Assembly (NCBI GenBank): GCA_021788015.1
Contig: JAJYLD010000003.1
Location: 1-33,771 of the forward strand
From: a bacterium
Lineage (GTDB): Bacteria; Patescibacteriota; Patescibacteriia; Patescibacteriales; JAKAJF01
Length of the DNA: 33,771 nt
Direction: 5' to 3'
The translations under genes were made by a program, and so were the position numbers. Below are positions 6,692-14,401 of the stretch, piece after piece. Below the pieces are notes generated by a model. That model worked only from the letters and a program-made list of their open reading frames with translations. It had not been told where the DNA came from and made no database searches. Numbering within the stretch: position 1 is the stretch's first letter; each line of letters opens with the position of its first letter.

Positions 6692-8770
6692 TCAATGCGA
6701 ATCAGCGGTCGGTCTTTCCGTCGGTATCTGCCAATAATTAAGCAAGAATTTGGCGATATCGCCCCATAGAGGCGTGGCCGTGCTTTCCGCCCAAGCGACG
6801 TCGCGCGGATGATCGATGCGAACAAGCATGACAAAAGCCGGATTGTCGACGGGCGCGAACCCCGCGAACGAACCGATATTTGAATTGGGATCGTAACCTC
6901 TCCCGTTTTTAAGCGGAACTTGAGCGGTTCCGGTTTTCCCGCCGACATAATATCCGGGCACCGCCGCTCTTTTGCCGAGTCCTTTATCGACAACATTAAC
7001 AAGCATGCCGCCGGTTAACATCGCCGCTCTTTCGGAAATTACTCGTCTGATTTCCTGCGGTTGCGTTTCGGTTCTAGTTCCGTCGCTATGAACGATTTCT
7101 TTGACAATGTAAGGTTTCATGAGAATGCCGCCGTTCGCGATGACGCCGAAAGCGTCGATCATTTGCAAAGGAGTGACGGCAATACCCTGGCCGAAAGAAG
7201 CGGTTGCGGCATAAATCTCTCTGTTAAATTTATTTTGCGCCAAACTGCTTATATCGCCCGCCGCTTCTCCTTCAAGCTCGATTCCCGTTTTTTCTCCAAA
7301 ACCGTAATTCTGAACATATTCATAGAACATGTCCGGACCGATTTTTCTCATGGCGAAAATCGCCCCGGTATTCAATGATTGCTCAAGAACGGTATTCATA
7401 TCCACTACTCCCATGGCTCTGTTTTCGGAATTTTTAATGGTATACTTATCTATCTTGACCTCGCCGGTATCGTCGTAGGTAGTCGCCGGGGTCAATTTTC
7501 CTTGATCTAAGGCCATGGACATGGTCAAAGCTTTAAAAATGGATCCCGGCTCGTATTGTGAAAATACGGCTTCATTATTGTAAATCTTTAAATTTTTTAC
7601 GTCTTGGTAATTGTTGGGGTCGAAATCGGGAGAAGAGCACATGGCGATAACGGCTCCGGTTTTGGGATTCATAATAATCACGCTTCCACTGTCGGCGCCG
7701 TGTTTCAAAACCGCTTCATCCAACTTTTGGCAAACCGTAAATTCAATCGTACGATCGATGGTCAGAATCAAATCGCTTCCATTTTGCGGTTTTGTGTATT
7801 TGCGATCGTCCACGATAATCAAATCCCCTCCAGCGCTTTTATCCGTCTGTACGAAACCGGGCTTACCGGTCAGCTCATCGTTAAAAAATCCTTCCAATCC
7901 GTATTGGCCTTTCGGCGTATCTCCGGCATAGCTCACAAAACCCAGAAGATTCGCTCCTATATTATTCTCCGGGTAATAACGATATGTTTTCATTATGTAA
8001 CCTAGGCCGGGAATAGCCAATTCGGAACCGTTCGCTTGCATGTAAATTTTATTGTTTTTCATTTCCAATTCATCCGGGGTTATCGCTTGCTCGCTTGAAC
8101 TTGCGATGCCGGCATAAACCGTCTTCAAATCGTTGTCTCCGACTCTTTGCTCGAGAAGATAATAAAGCAAATCTTTCTTGTTAAAAATATTCGTGTAATC
8201 AATGATGATCGATTTTTTCTTATTCGCTATTTCCGCTTCGATTCTCGCTTGGCGAGTCGCGATAAAATCCGGGCTTTGTTGATTTTTTGCAAAATTGGCC
8301 TTGACTTCGGCTTCTTTAACTTTGCGCACGGAATCCGGCAAATCTTTCAGCCGATCCAATTCATATTGCAAATCGCTCTTATCTTCCTGTTTAAGCATGT
8401 CATCTACGTCCTTCTTGACCTTGGCTTCGTCAAAAACGGTATAAAGCACGTTCGCGATTTTTTCCGGATCTTGCATATCTTTGGGGATAGCGTAAAGGAG
8501 CGCGAAATCTTTATTCGTGGCCAAAGGAAAAAGATCGCCGCCCGCCGCTCCGCCGGCGCTGGAATCTTTGATGAAAATTCTTCCTCGTTCCGGCTGTAAA
8601 ACGCTGGAAAAATCTTGCTGACCGGAAGCTTTGGCCACGTACAAATCGTAATTACTGACTTGCAAATTGTACAATTTGAACAAAACAAGGCCGGCCAACA
8701 AAAAAATAATCGCCAATATTACATTTATGCGATTATTCTCATGCGTGTTGTTTTCTTTGCGCCAGGGCAT
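6692..8770 (-). CDS. ftsI: Penicillin-binding protein, FtsI/PBP2 class B transpeptidase
   Basis: Septal peptidoglycan transpeptidase of 692 aa. A TM anchor occupies residues about 15-33, followed by the PBP dimerisation (pedestal) region with ERGRIF at 61-66. All three catalytic motifs are intact: S410-x-x-K413 (EPGSIFKALT), S465-L-N467 and K612-T-G614 (GGKTGTAQ). Between about residues 98 and 235 lies a charged, mostly helical stretch that enlarges the N-terminal module compared with typical FtsI. The gene is the last of the mraZ-rsmH-ftsL-ftsI order, which favours FtsI over an elongation PBP2. There is no visible SD; the ATG is at 8768-8770. No PASTA domains are present. Confidence 0.95.
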   Translation of the reverse strand: MPWRKENNTHENNRINVILAIIFLLAGLVLFKLYNLQVSNYDLYVAKASGQQDFSSVLQPERGRIFIKDSSAGGAAGGDLFPLATNKDFALLYAIPKDMQDPEKIANVLYTVFDEAKVKKDVDDMLKQEDKSDLQYELDRLKDLPDSVRKVKEAEVKANFAKNQQSPDFIATRQARIEAEIANKKKSIIIDYTNIFNKKDLLYYLLEQRVGDNDLKTVYAGIASSSEQAITPDELEMKNNKIYMQANGSELAIPGLGYIMKTYRYYPENNIGANLLGFVSYAGDTPKGQYGLEGFFNDELTGKPGFVQTDKSAGGDLIIVDDRKYTKPQNGSDLILTIDRTIEFTVCQKLDEAVLKHGADSGSVIIMNPKTGAVIAMCSSPDFDPNNYQDVKNLKIYNNEAVFSQYEPGSIFKALTMSMALDQGKLTPATTYDDTGEVKIDKYTIKNSENRAMGVVDMNTVLEQSLNTGAIFAMRKIGPDMFYEYVQNYGFGEKTGIELEGEAAGDISSLAQNKFNREIYAATASFGQGIAVTPLQMIDAFGVIANGGILMKPYIVKEIVHSDGTRTETQPQEIRRVISERAAMLTGGMLVNVVDKGLGKRAAVPGYYVGGKTGTAQVPLKNGRGYDPNSNIGSFAGFAPVDNPAFVMLVRIDHPRDVAWAESTATPLWGDIAKFLLNYWQIPTERPTADSH

Positions 8771-8976
8771 ATTTAATAAAAAAATCTTAAATCCTAATTT
8801 CTAAATTATAAATAATTTCAAATGACCAAAAATAGAAATTCAAAACTTTTCAATCATCTGGATTTGGAATTTTGGATTTGTTTAACCTGCCTGCCGGCGG
8901 GCAGGGATTTAGATATTAGGATTTAGGATTTAAATTATTCGAGTCATTCGCAGATTGATTCGGATTATGTTTATAT
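8771..8976. repeat. AT-rich spacer with a GC-rich palindrome
   Basis: No gene is seen. The palindrome CCTGCCTGCCGGCGGGCAGG at about 8887-8906 is flanked by repeated ggattta/taaatcc words that are themselves inverted (near 8788 and 8920). It resembles the palindromes in the 6419-6691 spacer. Confidence 0.5.
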
Positions 8977-9333
8977 TTATCTCCGCGCAACCATTCCCGC
9001 TCCGGCTTCCACGTATTTCATATTATTAACGGAAACCATCCCCAAGTCCTGTATTTCTTTATCTATGTCGGTATAAGAATCCATGTTTATTATTCTGGAT
9101 TGCAAATTCATATTTTCGGAACTTACTTGATCCAATTGTTTTTTCAGATTCATAACCGTGAAACCTTTTACGGTAAGATCGTTAGCTCCGATTATATAAT
9201 AAACTCCGAAAATCACAATTAAAAGAAAAAGCGCCCTGTTTACCAATCTTAAATTGACTCTTGTATTTTTTCCATTCGCCATTGAATTGGTGATTACCGT
9301 TATTTTTGTTTCTTCTTTTTTTATTTTTGTCAT
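8977..9333 (-). CDS. ftsL: FtsL/DivIC-like septal protein
   Basis: A small bitopic protein. From the ATG at 9333 it has a basic N-terminus, a TM segment (LFLLIVIFGVYYIIGA) at about residues 35-50, then a heptad-like region with LKKQLDQVSSENMNLQSRI as expected for the FtsL/DivIC coiled coil that scaffolds the FtsI complex. Identity rests on topology and position between rsmH and ftsI, not on strong sequence conservation, as is usual for FtsL. A later ATG at 9282 (MANGKNTRV) is also possible, and a TTG at 9354 extends it. No Shine-Dalgarno helps decide. Confidence 0.75.
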   Translation of the reverse strand: MTKIKKEETKITVITNSMANGKNTRVNLRLVNRALFLLIVIFGVYYIIGANDLTVKGFTVMNLKKQLDQVSSENMNLQSRIINMDSYTDIDKEIQDLGMVSVNNMKYVEAGAGMVARR

Positions 9334-9437
9334 ATTGGTTATGGATGCGAGCAAATCTTATGTCAATCCGCAAATCGCGAATACCGCGATTACAATCGCA
9401 GTTTGTTCGGGTTATTAGGATAAAATTGAGATTCGAA

Positions 9438-10385
9438 TTATTTTATCTTCTCCGCAACTCTCATCTTAGCGCTCCTCGCCCTCGGGTTTTTCTTAACTTC
9501 AGCCTTGTCCGGAATCAAGGGTTTGCGCGTTATGATTTTTAAATCGGGTTTGTGCCCGCAGCGACATTCGGGAAAATCGGGCGGGCAGATACAGCCCCTG
9601 CTTTCATTTTTTAAAAATTTTTTTACAATCCTGTCTTCAAGACTGTGAAAAGAAATTATTATTATTCGTCCGCCTTTTTTCAAGGCCTCTACGGCTTGAG
9701 GCAAAACTTCTTCAAGGCTTCCCAATTCGTCGTTCGTTGCCATTCGCAACGCTTGAAACACTTTTGTGGCCGGATGAATTTTTAAATTTTGAAATTTTTT
9801 TGGAATCGCGCTTTTGATTATCTCGACTAATTGGCCCGTTGTTTCTATGAACGTTTCCTTTCTTTTTTCCGCTATCTTCCTCGCAATCCGCCTCGCGAAT
9901 CTTTCTTCTCCGTATTTCTTAAAAATTTCCGCGAGATCATCCTCTCCCCATTCATTCACAATTTCCTTTGTCTCGCCTTTTCCTTTAAAACTCATGTCCA
10001 AGGGGCTATCTTTTGCAAAAGAAAATCCCCTAGCCCGGTCTTCGAGTTGAGCTCCAGATAGGCCCAAATCAAATACAATGCCATCAAAGTCGGAAATTTC
10101 AAAGCCCGAGAAATTTTTTTCGATGATTTGCGACAAGTTTCGGAAGTTTTCATTTTCTAAAATTATGTTGTTTAATTTATTCTTTTGAATTTGTATTTTT
10201 GCGTTTTCAATGGCCATTGGGTCAAGATCGATAGCCAACACTTTTCCTTTTTCGCCCACCCTTTTCGCGATCTCGACCGTGTATCCGGCCCCGCCCAGAG
10301 TGCAATCTATGAAATATTCTCCATTTTTGGGATTCAGATATTCTAAAACCTCCTCAAGCATTACTGGGACATGTCTGTATTCCAT
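9438..10385 (-). CDS. rsmH: 16S rRNA (cytosine(1402)-N4)-methyltransferase RsmH
   Basis: A 315-aa SAM-dependent methyltransferase that modifies C1402 of 16S rRNA in the decoding site. The family N-terminus (YRHVPVMLEEVLEYL), SAM-binding loop (DCTLGGAGYT, residues 27-36) and acidic end of strand 2 (AIDLDP) are clear. The helical middle insert (RGFSFAKDSPLDMSF), ISFHSLEDRIVKKF and the CICPPDFPECRCG Cys-rich segment with its downstream RKPLIP are typical RsmH. The length is normal. It lies 75 bp downstream of mraZ and ahead of ftsL. Confidence 0.97.
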   Translation of the reverse strand: MEYRHVPVMLEEVLEYLNPKNGEYFIDCTLGGAGYTVEIAKRVGEKGKVLAIDLDPMAIENAKIQIQKNKLNNIILENENFRNLSQIIEKNFSGFEISDFDGIVFDLGLSGAQLEDRARGFSFAKDSPLDMSFKGKGETKEIVNEWGEDDLAEIFKKYGEERFARRIARKIAEKRKETFIETTGQLVEIIKSAIPKKFQNLKIHPATKVFQALRMATNDELGSLEEVLPQAVEALKKGGRIIIISFHSLEDRIVKKFLKNESRGCICPPDFPECRCGHKPDLKIITRKPLIPDKAEVKKNPRARSAKMRVAEKIK

Positions 10386-10460
10386 AAATTTCTAATTTTT
10401 AAACAGTTTCAAATTTTAAAATTTTAAAAATTATAAATTATAAAATTAAAAATTAATTTT

Positions 10461-10895
10461 CTACACCCCCAATTCTCCCAGGGCTTGGGCGATGGAATTG
10501 CTGTCTTTTTCGGTTTTTAACTTATATCGGCTCCATGCTTTTTCTTCCCAAATTTCCAATTTATCGTAAAGACCGGCGATAACCGTTTCCTTTTTTAAAC
10601 CGGAGAATTTTCTTAAATATTCTGGTAAGGTTATTCGGCCCTGATTGTCGAAATCGACATCCATGGCTCCGGCGAGCATCAAGCGGGCCAAAGCTCGAGC
10701 TTTGGGCTGACTGATTGTCGGCAAATTGGCTAATTTTTTAGCAAGCGCCTCCCATTCCTTTTTCGGGTACAAAAAAAGACAATTATCCAAACCCCGGGTA
10801 ACCACCGCCCCTTCTTTTAGAAGGCTGCGGAATTTGGCCGGAATGGCTAATCTTCCTTTTTCATCCAAATTGTGATTGTATTCGCCTATGAACAT
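10461..10895 (-). CDS. mraZ: MraZ transcriptional regulator
   Basis: A 144-aa DNA-binding protein at the head of the division cluster. It has two AbrB-like halves with the conserved D-x-x-G-R signatures: DEKGRLAIPAKFR (residues 11-23) and DNQGRITLPEYLRKF (83-97). MraZ is known to bind tandem GTGG-type boxes in its own promoter; such boxes are present at 11001-11025. The ATG is at 10893-10895; no Shine-Dalgarno is seen. The spacer to rsmH (10386-10460) is very AT-rich, low-complexity sequence. Confidence 0.97.
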   Translation of the reverse strand: MFIGEYNHNLDEKGRLAIPAKFRSLLKEGAVVTRGLDNCLFLYPKKEWEALAKKLANLPTISQPKARALARLMLAGAMDVDFDNQGRITLPEYLRKFSGLKKETVIAGLYDKLEIWEEKAWSRYKLKTEKDSNSIAQALGELGV

Positions 10896-11000
10896 TTATA
10901 CCGTGAATAAGAGCCGACAAAACTCAAATTTTAATTTTTAAAAATTCCCCCAGACTAAAATTGTTTAATAAATTTTCAATTATTTCTTAGAGGTTAATTT

Positions 11001-11025
11001 CACCATTTTCCCCCACTTTTCACCA
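11001..11025 (-). promoter_or_regulatory. MraZ-binding boxes (three 10-bp-spaced repeats)
   Basis: On the minus strand TGGTGAAAA-GTGGGGGAAAA-TGGTG gives three GGTG/GTGG words starting every 10 bp. This matches the known arrangement of MraZ operators upstream of mraZ. They lie about 10-35 bp downstream of the -10 box, a position suited to autorepression. Confidence 0.8.
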
Positions 11026-11035
11026 ATTTAATTTA

Positions 11036-11064
11036 ATTATACACCACAAACCTCCTCGGGTCAA
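11036..11064 (-). promoter_or_regulatory. mraZ promoter
   Basis: On the minus strand TTGACC (11059-11064) and a consensus TATAAT (11036-11041) are separated by 17 bp. The MraZ boxes follow immediately. The 5' leader to the mraZ ATG is about 130 nt and AT-rich. Confidence 0.85.
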
Positions 11065-11110
11065 CACAAAAAACACTTCAAAAAAACTCAAAAATAAAAT
11101 TAAATACAAC

Positions 11111-11146
11111 AAAAACGTCCACTTATTCACAAGTGAACGTTTTTTA
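11111..11146. terminator. Bidirectional terminator between tsaB and mraZ
   Basis: AACGTCCACTT and AAGTGAACGTT form an 11-bp stem with one mismatch, with A and T runs on the two sides, so it can act in either direction. On the minus strand it ends the tsaB transcript just before the mraZ promoter. Confidence 0.8.
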
Positions 11147-11227
11147 TATCGAATAAAACAATTTTTGATCCAACTTTATCTGGCAATTTATCCACACGTT
11201 ATTCCCACCTCGGAAGACGTAAATATG

Positions 11228-11590
11228 TTATGTGATGCGTTTAATTGTTATGTTCGGTTCCTTTCCGTAAATAGGCTCAACAATTTCAATCCCCTTTATT
11301 TTTTTTGACCCGTTTTCGCCTTCTATTCTTATGCCCAAGGCGTAAGCCAAGGCGTTGGCTGTGACCACGCCGATACGTAGAGACGTAAAACTCCCCCCCC
11401 TGTTTCTCACTTTGATTTTTTTCACGTCTTTCAATTCGACTTTATTCTTTTTTAAAACCGCTTCTATTGCCGGAAGAAGCTTTTCCGCTTGATTATAATG
11501 GGCTTTGGTTCTTGTTCTTTTGATCTCTCCCGTTTTTTCCAAAGCAATTTCAAGAAATCCGTTATTTGTTGTGTCGATACGCAAGATCAT
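11228..11590 (-). CDS. tsaB: TsaB-like tRNA t6A biosynthesis protein, short form
   Basis: TsaB partners TsaD to make threonylcarbamoyl-adenosine at position 37 of tRNA. The start is ATG at 11588-11590 (MILRIDTT); an upstream TTG adds two residues. The ASKHA-fold N-terminal half is recognisable: LRIDTTNNGF, AEKLLPAIEAVLKK and GSFTSLRIGVVTANALAYALGI. At 120 residues it is about half the usual TsaB length and lacks most of the C-terminal ASKHA subdomain, ending EPNITIKRIT. The TAA, terminator and downstream spacing look orderly, so this seems to be a natural short form, not a broken gene. Confidence 0.8.
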   Translation of the reverse strand: MILRIDTTNNGFLEIALEKTGEIKRTRTKAHYNQAEKLLPAIEAVLKKNKVELKDVKKIKVRNRGGSFTSLRIGVVTANALAYALGIRIEGENGSKKIKGIEIVEPIYGKEPNITIKRIT

Positions 11591-11641
11591 GACCAAATAT
11601 TAACAATTTAAACGCGAAAAGGCAAACAAACGGACGTCCGC

Positions 11642-12802
11642 CTAAAACAAGCTGATAAACCTTCTTACAAATTTTAATTTTGCCGACTTATTTTTTCCCA
11701 AGAGCGCTTCTTTATAAACCGTTATCGTTTCCTCGGCTATCTTGTCCCAATTATAAAAATTTTTGACTCTTACTCTTCCCAACTTTTCCTTTTTTTTCAA
11801 TAAACGACGATTCCTTAAAATATACTTGATTTTTTCCCCGAGATCGTTCGCGTCTTTGCTTTTGAACGTAAAACCGGCGTCTCCGAGCGCTTCTTTGTTT
11901 TCCGGAATGTCACTGGCCAGTACAGCTTTGCCGTAAGACATGGCTTCGAGCAAGGCGACGGACAAACCTTCCAGCTCGGAAGATTGAATGAAAAAATACG
12001 CGTTTGAAAATAATTCGGCCAGTGTTCTGCCGGATTGGGTGCCCGTAAAAATAATATTTTTATTTCCTTTCGCCGATTTTTTCAAAAGATCGGAAAATCT
12101 ATCCGCGTAAACATTGTCGCCGACGATGACCAATTTTTTATTTATTTTCAGACCGTTAAAAGCTTTGATCGCGTATTGAATTCCTTTCACTTTTATCAAT
12201 CTGGCCACTATCAATATATAATTGCCGTTTTCGAGCCCCCATTTCTTAATTTCGCGCGCCCCGACTTTTTTCCCCGATTCCGCTCCGTTGGGAATATAGC
12301 AAATTTCTCTGCCGTATCTGTTTTTTACATATCTCGTCAAAGATTTTGAAACGGCGATTGTAAAATCCGCCGCATTACAGGCGGATTTTTCGCCCAAGCG
12401 AAGATAAAATCTGGCGAAAAGTCCCCATTTTTTATGAAGATAACATTTGCTGTGAAAGGTGGAAACAACCGGAACTCCCGGCTTTAGTAATTTTACGAGC
12501 CAGATCAAAGACGACGGCCCGATTGAATGAAAATGAATCACGTCTGCGTCCCTTCTCCAAACATCGAGACACGCCCTGAACGTATGAGTAATGGCGTCAA
12601 AGTTTTTTGTCGATATGCTCGGCAAACTTATCAAATTTACGCCGCGGTATTTTGTTAAATCCGGTTTTGTGTAATTGGGACGAGTATAAACAAAAACTTC
12701 GTGGCCGGCTTCGACCAAACGAACGGACAGTTCTTCGACATGTTTTTCAACTCCGCCGAATTGGGCCGGTATTCCTTTTTGTCCGATAAAATATATTTTC
12801 AT
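11642..12802 (-). CDS. Glycosyltransferase family 4 (GT-B fold)
   Basis: A 386-aa retaining glycosyltransferase, probably acting in surface polysaccharide assembly. The N-terminal acceptor domain starts MKIYFIGQKGIPAQFGGVEKH, with the Gly-rich GGVE loop at 16-19. The C-terminal donor domain has the GT4 E-x7-E motif (E278 to E286, EGLSVALLE). The start is ATG at 12802 and not the in-frame ATG at 12817, because GCTTCTAAACGGG directly precedes it, as in the response regulator gene. The gene follows another GT4 gene on the same strand, but has its own promoter and structured leader (12803-13023). The donor sugar cannot be assigned. Confidence 0.92.
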   Translation of the reverse strand: MKIYFIGQKGIPAQFGGVEKHVEELSVRLVEAGHEVFVYTRPNYTKPDLTKYRGVNLISLPSISTKNFDAITHTFRACLDVWRRDADVIHFHSIGPSSLIWLVKLLKPGVPVVSTFHSKCYLHKKWGLFARFYLRLGEKSACNAADFTIAVSKSLTRYVKNRYGREICYIPNGAESGKKVGAREIKKWGLENGNYILIVARLIKVKGIQYAIKAFNGLKINKKLVIVGDNVYADRFSDLLKKSAKGNKNIIFTGTQSGRTLAELFSNAYFFIQSSELEGLSVALLEAMSYGKAVLASDIPENKEALGDAGFTFKSKDANDLGEKIKYILRNRRLLKKKEKLGRVRVKNFYNWDKIAEETITVYKEALLGKNKSAKLKFVRRFISLF

Positions 12803-12903
12803 CCCGTTTAGAAGCAAACATCAATCAAAATTTTTGATTGCAATCTGCAAATTAGCTTATATTTTGATTCCCGCGGAAGTAATCGAAACTTCTAACGGGA
12901 TTC
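12800..12903 (-). promoter_or_regulatory. Inverted-repeat leader of the glycosyltransferase (element B)
   Basis: Read on the minus strand it begins ATCCCGTTAGAAG and ends GCTTCTAAACGGG-ATG. A local alternative pairs CCCG/GAAG of the 5' arm with CTTC/CGGG nearby (about 12868-12895). A central palindrome CAATCAAAAATTTTGATTG follows AAGCTAATTTGCAG. The outline matches element A (5806-6046), but it lacks the roughly 100-nt hairpin-rich interior. Confidence 0.65.
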
Positions 12904-12994
12904 ATGTTTCTAAGCGCGTCAAACCGATAAACACGCTTATTTTTAATTTAATTTTTTATTTTATTAAAGGCGTATGGCTAAAAATTTTCCCTAA

Positions 12995-13023
12995 AGATTA
13001 GCACAAATTTAATTCTCTGTCAA
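12995..13023 (-). promoter_or_regulatory. Promoter for the element B leader and glycosyltransferase
   Basis: On the minus strand consensus TTGACA (13018-13023) and TAATCT (12995-13000) are 17 bp apart. This puts the RNA start near 12988 and gives a leader of about 185 nt. Confidence 0.75.
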
Positions 13024-13033
13024 TAGCCGAAGA

Positions 13034-14287
13034 TCAACTCCTTTTTAAACTCAACTCACGCTTCTCAGTTTTCCCTCTTACTTCTATTCGCTTCCGTTTT
13101 CCGACAAACCGTTTATAAATCCTCAGTAAATTCTCAAAATAATCGGTCCCGTTCAAATTTCGAGAAAATTTTTTCGCGTTCTCGCCGATAGTTTCCATTT
13201 TTTCTTTTCCCAAACTTTTTAAAATCGAATTCAGTTCGGAGGAATCTCCGGGCGCGAATAAAATTCCGGTTTCGCCGTTTTTAATGACTTCGGGTATGCC
13301 GCCGATCTTCGAAGCGATTACAACCTTCCCTAAAGTCATCGCTTCCAATACGCTCAAGGGCATATTTTCCGGCCAAAGGGAAGGAACTACGACCGCCTTG
13401 GCTCCGATAATTATTTTTTTCAACTCTTCCCCGCTTTTATAACCGAGAATTTCAATCTGTCCCTCCAAACCGTTTTCGGCAATTTCCTTTTCTATTTTTT
13501 TTTGTTCCGATCCCGTTCCGGCTATTTTCAGTTTTTCTTTGACGCCGGCCATGGCTTTAAGTAAAACAAAAATTCCTTTTTCGTCGGCAAGGCGGCCGAA
13601 ATAAAGATAGTAATCGCCGACTTCGGCGTTATCTTCTTTCTGAAAGTTCGAAGGGATAAAATTATAAAGCTCGACGATTTTATTCTCGGGGATTCCGAAC
13701 GCCACGCAGATTTTTTCCATGAACGCACTCGGAGCGATAAACAAATCGACATCCTTGTACAACTTTTTATTGAAATAAAATTCCAAAGCTCCCAAGAGGC
13801 TTTTGGCCCAAGAATCTTTTATGCATTCGCGCAAAACGCAATGATAATAACCGCCTTTTTCGCAGCGGTAACAAACTTCGTTTTTTGAAAACAATTTGCG
13901 GTTGGGGCAAATCAACCCGTAATCATGCAAAGTTTGAATTACGGGAATGTTACGTTTCTTTAAAATTTTGATAATGGCCGGACCGATTTGATAATCGATG
14001 TTGTTCAAATGGGCCATGTCGATTTTTTCTTCTTTGAGCAACGCCTTGAGTTTTTTTACGGTTTCATAGTTGTAAAAAATTTTTACGATATTTTTTAAAC
14101 TGAATTTATCGACATCGACCGGAGAAACGAAAAATTTTTCATATTCCGTTTTTTCGTTCTTTTCGTCTCGCATGGAGAACGGAACGACTTCGTGCCCGTT
14201 TTCTTTTAAAATTTTTTCCAAATCGAAAAAATAGCGTTCCGAACCGCCCCTGAGATAATAAAATTTATTTACCAGTAGAATACGCAT
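13034..14287 (-). CDS. Glycosyltransferase family 4 with a Cys-rich insert
   Basis: A 417-aa GT-B glycosyltransferase. The N-terminus MRILLVNKFYYLRGGSERY carries the Gly-rich acceptor loop; TLHDYGLICPN (119-129) is typical of a GT4 subgroup. The donor domain has YFGRLADEKGI and the E-x7-E motif (E307 to E315, ENMPLSVLE). Five cysteines cluster at C127, C139, C142, C150 and C155, which could bind a metal, as seen in some GT4 relatives. The last 25 residues are highly basic. It is transcribed away from the radical SAM gene through an AT-rich spacer. It probably builds surface glycan with the adjacent genes; the sugar specificity is unknown. Confidence 0.92.
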   Translation of the reverse strand: MRILLVNKFYYLRGGSERYFFDLEKILKENGHEVVPFSMRDEKNEKTEYEKFFVSPVDVDKFSLKNIVKIFYNYETVKKLKALLKEEKIDMAHLNNIDYQIGPAIIKILKKRNIPVIQTLHDYGLICPNRKLFSKNEVCYRCEKGGYYHCVLRECIKDSWAKSLLGALEFYFNKKLYKDVDLFIAPSAFMEKICVAFGIPENKIVELYNFIPSNFQKEDNAEVGDYYLYFGRLADEKGIFVLLKAMAGVKEKLKIAGTGSEQKKIEKEIAENGLEGQIEILGYKSGEELKKIIIGAKAVVVPSLWPENMPLSVLEAMTLGKVVIASKIGGIPEVIKNGETGILFAPGDSSELNSILKSLGKEKMETIGENAKKFSRNLNGTDYFENLLRIYKRFVGKRKRIEVRGKTEKRELSLKRS

Positions 14288-14401
14288 GAATTTTATAATT
14301 TTTAATTTTGTAATTTTTAAATAATATTCTAATGAGTTAATTTTTAAAAATTTGTTATTAAAAATTGTTTAAAAATTAAAAATTGGAAATTAAAAATTTT
14401 T
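14288..14401. repeat. AT-rich low-complexity spacer
   Basis: The spacer consists of repeated and inverted taattttta/aaaaatta words, much like spacers at 10386-10460 and 26470-26580. No promoter or gene is evident. Confidence 0.5.

Noticed and set aside
6562-7002. 146-codon minus-strand ORF overlapping the end of ftsI
   Set aside because: It is an alternative frame of the FtsI C-terminal coding region; the FtsI frame has the catalytic KTG motif there.
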